Assembly (NCBI GenBank): GCA_013339765.2
Contig: CM023450.1
Coordinates: 100,977,920-101,041,919, forward strand
Source: Haemaphysalis longicornis
Lineage: Eukaryota; Arthropoda; Arachnida; Ixodida; Ixodidae
Direction of reading: 5' to 3'
Length of the DNA stretch: 64,000 nucleotides
A program made the position numbers and the translations under genes. A model generated the notes under the pieces. The model was not told where the DNA came from. It worked only from the letters and a program-made list of their open reading frames with translations, and ran no database searches. Shown here in pieces: positions 56,896-64,000 of this stretch; position 1 is the first letter of the stretch, and each line of letters begins with the position of its first letter.

Positions 56896-57336
56896 CTGAA
56901 TTGTGAATGACAGTGGAAAGCGAAGGAAGTAGGCATATCAAGCAAATTGCGGCGGCCACACCGGGTGCACAATTGCCCAGTAAGTCGCAAGAATATAGTG
57001 TTTTACAGCACAGCTCTAAACGCCAGTTCGTGCCATTGAGCGGCGTCATAAGGGAGCAAATGAGAACAGGTAAGGATAAAAGATAGCGTTCGCGCAGCGT
57101 CGCAGGGAATCGGTGAATGTGATGGCGAGCAGAGCGCGAGGAGGCAAGCGAAGGAGGAGAGTATGGAGAAGAAAATCCGGAGGAAAGCGGATTGTCCCAC
57201 CAAGCGTGCTCTACAGCGGCGACCTGCTAACAGGTGGAGCCAATAGTTACAGTGGCTACTACTGTGAAACGCGCCCATGCATTACAGTTCCTGTATATAG
57301 CTTCCCTGGAGTCATACCTCGGCAAAATTGGACGCC
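56896..57336. other. Exchanger intron, nothing recognised
   Basis: Between the loop exon and the minisatellite no feature was identified. Confidence 0.5.
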
Positions 57337-57870
57337 GCTCACTCACACTCACTCACTCACTCAAAAAAATATTTTTTTTCGCACTCACTCGCGCTCACGC
57401 TCGACACTCGCCGTCACCACTCGCACACCCCCACACTCTAGACTTACTCACACTGACTCTCGCTCACGCTCACCACTCGACCTCACCACCCGCACTCACG
57501 CGCACCCCTCGCATCCGCTACTCGCACTAACCCGCGCTCACGCTCACCACTCGCATTCACTGGTGCTCACGCTCACAACTCGACCTCACCACACGCGCTC
57601 ACTCGCATTCACGCTCACAACTTGAACTCTCCATTCACACTCACTCGCGCTCGCAACTCGCTCTGACCACTCTCACTCACTCACGCTCACCCCACGCCGT
57701 CACCACTCACACCGATCCCGCTCACCATGTAACAATGACCACTCACACTCACTCGCGCTCGCGCTTACCATTGGTATCCTGCACTCATATGCACTCGCAC
57801 TGGCGTTCACCACTCACAACCCCGCTCACACTCACAACTCACAACCGCAACTAATACTTACTCGCATTCT
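57337..57870. repeat. (TCACTC)n-type minisatellite
   Basis: About 530 bp of degenerate repeats of ACTCAC/CGCTCAC units, strongly C/T/A-biased with almost no G on the plus strand except in CG steps. A smaller outpost lies at 58780-58810. Long open frames across it are repeat artefacts. Confidence 0.85.
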
Positions 57871-58859
57871 TACTCATTTTGCTTCTTTCTTTACAGCATA
57901 GGAATTTTAACTTCGCTTGATGTCTGTAAACCACACGAATCGATTCATTTTGCGGACATATCCAACGCGGCCCAGTTGGATCCGATACCAAAATGATACC
58001 AATACGTGAAGTGAGAAAAATGACTTCGGTGTGTTACCAGCGTTCATAACTACGAGCGATTTTAAACTCAATATAAATGCGCGAGTGCAGCAGCGTTGCT
58101 GCTTTCCGATTGTCCGCGCAACGCCACAATCAATTAAATTTTCGTTACCGCGTTCAGCAGCACAATTCAGTATACCCTATTCGTACCATCCATAGGAATG
58201 TACTCAGTAAAATTGCCAATATAACCCCGAAACGCAAACGTAGCGGGAAAAGAATATTTGTGAATCCCGCAAACGTATTCGCCCTTACTGAGGCAAAAAA
58301 GTGAGGATTTGGTAGCGCGCGTCGGTAGTCGGTCGCGGAGGAAAAAAAAAACCGGCGTGTAATGCAAAGGGTTGCAACTTCAATGTCCATGCGAAATGAG
58401 GCAGTTTAGTCATTATCAATAACATTATCCTGTCCAACAAGGAGCCTAACAGTAAAATTAATAATCGGGGACTCCTAAACACGTCGCCCGCGGTGCACTA
58501 ACAAGGGACGCTACTAAGGTTGTCCCGTACCGTGCAATTTCAAGCTATTTTCAGTTCGAAAAGCGGGGCATTCAAGCATTGAGTGTTTCCTAGTACCATG
58601 CCGTGACGAGCTTCCAGTGCAAAGCTCTCACTACAAACCAGCACGAGAGCGACCGCACACAAGCGGGTAAGTTTCTGTTACTTTGGAAATGGATATAACG
58701 ACAATAACGTGACACCTCACAGTGAGATAGGGAGCACCAACGCGTGCACGCGTTTCATAAATCAAGCTAACAATCATGTAGTCTCACTCACTCCCTCACT
58801 CGCTCACTCTACACCACACAGTGTCCGGGCTAACCACTATGATGCGAAATACGAAAAAA
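57871..58859. other. Exchanger intron, nothing recognised
   Basis: No element was identified apart from the small CACTC outpost near 58790. Confidence 0.4.
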
Positions 58860-59525
58860 TGTGGCTGTTCCCTCTTCCATAGGAACCGGTAAAACACGAA
58901 AGTGAAATGTGCCTTCACAGCTGCAGTTGAATGCTTATTGTGCATCGATACGAACTAGCACGTCACTATTTATATTTCGTCGGTAAGGCACCGTTAGACG
59001 CATCAACGTTAGACACTGCATTGCACGCGCTGGAGCATCGCGCAAATCCGACTGAAACCACAGGCGCTCGCAAACCGTCCGTGCGAACGAAACCAAACGC
59101 GTTGTCAGCGAATTGTTTGGTGAACACACGGTACCCTGCAGCGAAAGGAGCAGCGGACCGTGTCACGAGCGCGACATCCCCAAGTCGGCTTCTCCGCAGC
59201 GTACCCCGTACACGTAGGCGCTGGCATCGAGGGGCCAACTGTGGGCGCTCATTAGCGTCATGATGCACTACTTGCTTTGCCTCTCGTAAATGGCAGCACC
59301 ATCTGAAAGGAAGGCTATAAGTTGCGTTTGTGGTCGTACTCACGCGTCTATTCATAGCGCAGTCGGGAGCGCGTTTCGTACCGCCCGTTGCGGCGAAAGA
59401 GTTCGTGGCTCGAATCCCGGCGCCGCCGCGTCAATCGAAGTTTTTCTGGCGATGTCATTTCCGTGACGGATATGACGTCAGTTAGATCTTGGTGGACCCC
59501 GGCATAGAACACTGTCGTGTTAAAA
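58860..59525. repeat. Dispersed repeat with inverted CACTTTCGTG motifs, copy D
   Basis: AAAACACGAAAGTG at 58891-58904 and CACTGTCGTGTT at 59510-59521. It shares with copy A the block GGCGCTGGCATCGAG...GCGCTCATTAGCGTCATGATG and the tRNA-like segment (TTCATAGCGCAGTCGGGAGC, then GGCTCGAATCCCGG). It has a long private insert (about 58940-59190). Confidence 0.75.
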
Positions 59526-59717
59526 TAAAACAGCGCAAACAATTTCGCCCTCATAACTAGCCGGTTTACGGCCTTGCAGGGACAGAGTGAGAAAATAAAT
59601 GCGGGAGCCAGGGCCTCAATTTCAAATTGGCCATGCAATTTCACAACCGTAATGGTGATTGAGCGTCGATGACAACATATGAGCGCGAGCTGATATGTTG
59701 TCATCAAAGCCGCAGAG

Positions 59718-60470
59718 CTATGGCCTGCATACTTTCAAACAGCCTTGTGGTTGTCTTGAAAAGGCGGCCGAGTGCTGGGACGCTGTATCGGAGCTAGCAG
59801 TCCTCCGCAGAGTGCTGTGTGGAGGACGTAGGAGAGGCCCAACAAAACAGCCTCGTGAGCCGCTGGTCATCATGCGTAACACCTGAGCAAAGGAGCCCAG
59901 CTTCTCTTTCAGGAAACGTACGTGTGGGGACCACGTCCTCGACCTGTCAAGTGTAACGCCCAGGAATCGGTGCGAGTCCACAAAGGGTATGGGGACGCCT
60001 GCCGCTTAAAGCTCATAGCGGGAGGCATCAAGCCTGGTGAAGGCCATTGCCGCACATTTTCTAGCCGATATTTCGAGGACACGTCTTGACAAAAAGTCCG
60101 ATATTGAATTGATGGCTTTTTGAAGGTGAACTCGTAAAACACGTCTTTTGAAGGCGGCCTTTTGAAGGTGAACTCGTGATGCGGCCAGAGCTCCAGATGC
60201 AGATATCATCGGCATAGAGCGATACTTCAACAGTGTGTGGAACGCCACTCTCAACTTCAGTGAGGATGATATTAAATATAGTTGGGCTTAAAATACAGCC
60301 CTGTGGCACACCTCGCGTGACATTGTGAGAGGCTGTTTCGCCGTCCTTCATAGACATAAACACAGCTCTGTCGGAGACGTAACTAGATATCCATGTATAC
60401 ATGCGATGTCCGATGCCTACCGAGTCTATTGAGTGTTGCATGTAGCATCATAGCAGAATTCTTCCATAAC
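59718..60470 (-). pseudogene. LINE reverse transcriptase, catalytic core relic
   Basis: On the minus strand the core motifs are in order: RT block 4 (GVPQGCILSP, 60284-60312), the catalytic YADDI (60202-60216) and, after a frameshift, block 7-like HRFLGVTLDRSRTWSPHV with FLKEKL. These are the palm motifs of non-LTR retrotransposon reverse transcriptase; both aspartates of YADD are retained. The upstream endonuclease is missing. An 18-bp direct repeat, 42 bp apart (60118-60135 and 60160-60177), lies between YADD and block 7 and marks a local duplication. The copy is dead. Confidence 0.85.
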
Positions 60471-60619
60471 AGCGAGGACATCTGCAGCTTCTTGTGCAGT
60501 GCGACACGCCGGCCGCCCGGAGTACATCACAGGGGTTCACTGGCCGCGATGTACGCTCACATCCCCGCCACTGCGAGGGGGAGATAGCGGGTTAGTCAAA
60601 GACGGTGCGTTGCGGCTCT

Positions 60620-60783
60620 CGTTTCGGAAAGGTGATGGTTGGAATTTGCGCCGAAATAACGAAGGTCTACGCCCTTAGGGCTTAAATATATTTTTGAAGG
60701 GAGGGAGTAAAAGCGATAATCATCCCGGTTTCCGAAATAACGAAGGCCGAATTAACGAAGGCCGAATCAACGAAGTGTTACTG
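60620..60783. mobile_element. Tigger-like end fragment
   Basis: The complement of the right end is CAGTAACACTTCGTTGATTC, followed by two more GGCCTTCGTTA(A/T)TTCGG units, before TA. CAGTA with CGTTAATTCGG repeats is a Tigger-type end. No partner end was found, so the element is truncated. Confidence 0.5.
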
Positions 60784-62372
60784 TACAAGCTTTCGGGAGG
60801 AAGCTCATGCAAGCCGACATGTCTCGACTGAAAGAAATCCCGGTGCACGTTTCTAGCAGATAAAATTGCCCAAAAGCGACGCGAGCGTAATTATGTAATT
60901 CTGTAATTATGAATACAGCTTGCATGGGCATACCAACGTTTAATTCATTTCAGCCACTTTTCTCCCTACGCTATGTCTGGATCGACGTTTCAAACAGAGC
61001 CTTGCGAAATACAAATGAAGTTTGCCGCATGCCCTTCACGGGGCGCAGTGGAAAGTTGGTTGGTGCTAATTTTAAGAATCCAACGAATGCGGCGCCTACG
61101 TTGAGAAGCTTTGAAAAGCACAATGCTGAAATCAATGCACTGAAATGCTTAGTTTAAGAGCCAGGAGAAGTACAGTTTAGGAATGGCCGTACATACAACG
61201 GTCGGCAGCCTTACAGTTCTAAAAACGGCGGTGGTGCGGAAGGTTTCATGCGATAGCAGAAAGTTCCGTTCGATTGCTGTTTTTCTAAAGCATACTGCAC
61301 GAGGTTTCGTGCAATAAAAGTTTGCTAAGCACTCGAAATTTCATGAAGCTTACTATGTTAGTAAAGCTTCTAGTAAGCATTTGAAAACGGCGCTTACTTT
61401 TGTTGTGTACGCCAACGTTTTATTGTCATGCTCATTCAAAACACCCAGACTCCTGGAGATCGCGGAAATAGGTTACTGCTAATATACCCACACATACTCC
61501 TTTTATTGAAAATGAGGCACATTAACGACCCCACGAGGGAAGTAGACTTTACGCCGTGGACCGACTGCATGCTTCGCATCTCCTGATAGATCCTCGGAGA
61601 GATCTCTTCTGAATTTGTCTTCCCCCGCTACGTGCAATACAGCAACCATGGCCGAAATTTCAACCCCAGAAGTCATCCCATGCTCTTAGCCACGACACCG
61701 CTTTGTCTGGTTCTTCTGTCATTTATTCTACAAATACTTTGCCTCACCACCGAAATCGCCACTGCTTTTCGGGGCGCTTTAGTTTTTCGGAAAAACAGTA
61801 CCCAGTCGAAAAAGACGCGAGAAAAATTTATGTAGTTTGTCGTATTTTCGGGTGTCGTACTTTCGTCTTGTATTCTTGTCATGTTGTGATTCTGATGCTC
61901 TATCGTGTGTGGTACTCATGCCCTGATTTTGATGTTACGTCGTGCCGAATTCCTGTCTTCTCGTGATCCAGATGTTCAATCAGTAGTTGCACATGGTTTG
62001 AATATCATTGCCTATTGTGAAGAGTAGCATAAATGGCAGTTCTGTTGTGACTACAGAAATGTTTGTCGTTGAGAAAATTGACTTTGTCGTTGCGACAAAA
62101 ATGTGTGTCGTCACAACAGATGGCTTTGTCGTAACAACAGGACTTCTGTTGTCGCAACAAAGTTTTTTGTCGCCCGACAGGAATTCTTGTTAGGTTTTTG
62201 CGGTATTCCTGTTGTGATTTTAGACTGGGTATTTTACGATGTACCTAATTTCATCCCGTTACGCCATGCCTCTCGTACCATGCTTAGACAATGATGAGGT
62301 GTTCCTTCAAATCCACTGAGAACGGTGACGCTAAAATCGGCCTCGGTTCCGGGATGTTATGGGAACGCGCAC
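60784..62372. other. Exchanger intron with GTCGTTGCGACAAA repeats
   Basis: At 62060-62175 variants of TTGTCGTTGCGACAA and TTGTTGTCGCAACAA recur several times and are self-complementary. Nothing else was recognised. Confidence 0.45.
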
Positions 62373-62463
62373 CTGAGTGACGGCCAGCCTCTTGAGCTGC
62401 GGGTTGTAGTGCATCACCAGGACGTAAACGCAGAACAGTGCCAGCAGGGACGCCGCTTCGTAC
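62373..62463 (-). CDS. SLC24 exon: last helix of first bundle
   Basis: This 91-nt exon, between GCGTGCGTAG and GTGCGC, reads YEAASLLALFCVYVLVMHYN then PQLKRLAVTQ after one base of a split codon (phase 2 upstream, phase 0 downstream). In SLC24 proteins a (W)YE...L...Y..Y...M..N..L sequence forms the last helix before the cytosolic loop, exactly what follows in the exon at 56895. It is the most N-terminal exon of this gene in the window. Confidence 0.82.
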
Positions 62464-63239
62464 CTACGCACGCCAAGATATGGAGAGGGAGGGAAAGAAG
62501 AAGCGTTAGTCAAGGGATGGCCAAAGGATACGGGCGCTCTTGTTCAACATTCAAGTGCTACGAAATAACAAATAGCCACGAACTTCAGGAGAAAAAATAC
62601 ATTGGCAGTGTTCCTCGTTATGCTGATCAGTGTGCGGCGGGATGGTACCATCTCTTGCGTTGAAGATTTTTGGCAAGCCCAGCCTCATTCTGGGCTTGCG
62701 AAATAGCTCGAGCCGGGGGACGAAGTCACAGCAGCAGTGCACAGACAGAAAGCAACTCCTCGGGTTAATCAAAGCACTCTGACGGGCTAGTTGGTCTGAC
62801 ATGATGGAAATAAAATTGCGCTGAAAGGACGGGACGACAGAAGAAGACACACCACACAGCGCAGACTAACAAACTGAGTTTATTTTTACGCTCATATATA
62901 CTACTATCAAGTAGACCCGTGGAACCAAGAGAAGTTTAAAGTAGAAAACTAAAATCCCAAAAAAGCAAATAAAAAATAAAAAACCGCACACTTTCACCAT
63001 GACACACAAGCCGTCTCCAACAGATTAGACCCCATCAAGAAACGCGATTTCTTTGCCGAACAACGATAGTGAAGCAACACTAATGCAAACATCCCCAGCG
63101 CGCACAATTTCACGCGCCTATATTATTTCCCGCGTGAGCGAGTCATGGCTCTTAGCGAGCACCTCAGTTTTTTCACAACATGGAGCACTCTTACAGTCCC
63201 GGCAACTCAGTTTGTTAGTCTGCGCTGTGTGGTGTGTCT

Positions 63240-63725
63240 TCTTCTCTCTTCCTCTCCTTTTAGCGCAATTTTATTTCCATCAACTCCTACCATCAACTTC
63301 CATCAACTCCTTCGGGGCACTGCCACCTCAAAGGACGACAGTTCCCGCCACAGCGCCCCCAACTATCCAAAGCCGAGGCGACCGCCTTTTGCCGGCTGCG
63401 GACTAACTCCTATCCCCACGACACTCTCCTCCACACCATGTGCCCAAATCTCTGCTTTGTTAACTGTAAATTTTTGTCCCCAACGTGGCAATCTGTACCA
63501 CGTGGTATGGGAGTGTCTCAAATCCCCGTCCCTATCTCCAGTCCTCACCTCACATTCGAGCAATGGGCGGGCCAGCTGACCACCACCGACGCCTCAGTCA
63601 AGCGTAACCTGGTGGAGAGGTCCTGGGCAGCCAGCGCGAACTAGTGTTTTCTGGACCTGAGCGGGCCCCCAAAGGGCGGACGCCCAACTATCAGCGCCTG
63701 AAGCTTTTCGAAATAAAGTTGATTC
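63240..63725 (+). pseudogene. LINE 3' end with zinc knuckle and AATAAA
   Basis: The plus strand shows the ending typical of many tick LINE proteins: LRTNSYPHDTLLHTMCPNLC, then in another frame CPQRGNLYHVVWECLKSP (knuckle Cys...His...Cys), and finally SVKRNLVERSWAASAN and stop at 63642-63644. AATAAA follows at 63711-63716, in line with a LINE 3' untranslated end. At least one frameshift separates the pieces. It lies upstream of the first exchanger exon seen, in antisense orientation. Confidence 0.7.
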
Positions 63726-64000
63726 CCTAACTCACTGCTTCGGGCACTTCAACCTGCTTGCGTGCTTTCAAGGTAAAATCTTAGGGACACTCATTAACAC
63801 TTTTTTCCTGGTACATTTTATTTGCCTCTCTTTCTTCGCTTTCGCTTCTTCGTCCTACTGCACGAAGCACGTCAGCAAGAACACTGGCAGCGTGTTGACA
63901 AACCCGGTCGCCTCATGATTGATTGATTGTCAGTGGTATCCCCTTTGTAACGGGGTAATTACGTGTCATCTAACCAAAAAAAGATGATATATCTATGTTT

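Larger units (their letters stand above)
50986..62463 (-). other. Gene span: SLC24-type Na+/Ca2+-K+ exchanger (3' part)
   Basis: Five exons on the minus strand (62463-62373, 56895-56562, 53323-53054, 51848-51747, 51309-50986) form the second half of a K+-dependent Na+/Ca2+ exchanger, a plasma-membrane antiporter that extrudes Ca2+ using the Na+ and K+ gradients. The order is last helix of the first bundle, cytosolic loop, first helices of the second bundle, alpha-2 repeat, terminal helices. Junction phases are 0, 1, 1, 1 and all agree. The alpha-1 repeat and signal peptide are expected upstream, beyond the window. By memory the C-terminus is most like the NCKX3/NCKX4 group. Confidence 0.85.

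Noticed and set aside
57113..57625. 170-codon Thr/His/Ser-rich frame
   Set aside because: It is mostly the (TCACTC)n array translated.
1..64000. CRISPR arrays, operons, bacterial promoters or terminators
   Set aside because: Intron phases, tRNA-derived SINEs and LINEs show nuclear eukaryotic DNA; no regularly spaced direct repeats were seen.

Overview
This is a eukaryotic, intron-dominated stretch with no sign of bacterial gene organisation. The coding content is a set of short, GC-rich exons separated by kilobases of AT-richer, repeat-filled DNA. The repeats include tRNA-derived SINEs that resemble, from memory, the Ruka SINE of Rhipicephalus, degraded LINE pieces with reverse transcriptase, RNase H and zinc-finger remnants, Tigger/pogo- and Harbinger-type DNA transposons, and many foldback elements. 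Together with the two arthropod-type receptor and transporter genes, this points to a hard tick (Ixodidae, probably a metastriate). The genus is an inference.

Two partial genes are supported. On the + strand, positions 7945 to 27242 hold the C-terminal half of a class B1 (secretin-family) G-protein-coupled receptor: exons for ECL2/TM5 (7945-8011), TM5/ICL3 (15093-15178), TM6/ECL3 (16870-17005), a 42-nt TM7 exon (19678-19719) and a cytoplasmic tail exon (27033-27242). All splice phases agree. A second possible terminal exon at 22627-22734 also joins the TM7 exon in phase 0. The extracellular hormone-binding part and TM1-TM4 lie before the window or were not found. On the - strand, positions 62463 down to 50986 hold the second half of a K+-dependent Na+/Ca2+ exchanger (SLC24/NCKX family) in five exons with matching phases. 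Its last exon carries an apparent one-base insertion. The two genes converge on about 23.7 kb of repeat-rich DNA.

Layout: 0-7.9 kb LINE debris, a long dispersed repeat and two foldback elements; 7.9-27.2 kb the receptor gene, with a three-layer transposon nest (8031-11146) starting 19 bp after an exon; 27.2-51 kb convergent intergenic DNA with a Tigger element sitting inside a TA microsatellite, a second Tigger-like copy that preserves the empty target site of the Harbinger insertion, perfect inverted repeats and LINE fragments; 51-62.5 kb the exchanger gene, whose introns carry a LINE split by a complete solo LTR (target duplication GCCC), a 164-bp foldback element, a (TCACTC)n minisatellite and a LINE reverse-transcriptase relic; 62.5-64 kb a LINE 3' end.

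Functionally, a peptide-hormone receptor (cAMP-type family) and a plasma-membrane calcium exchanger are neighbours, but nothing shows that they are co-regulated. The most notable features are structural: nested transposition with readable target sites, alternative tails of the receptor, and the frameshifted exchanger end.
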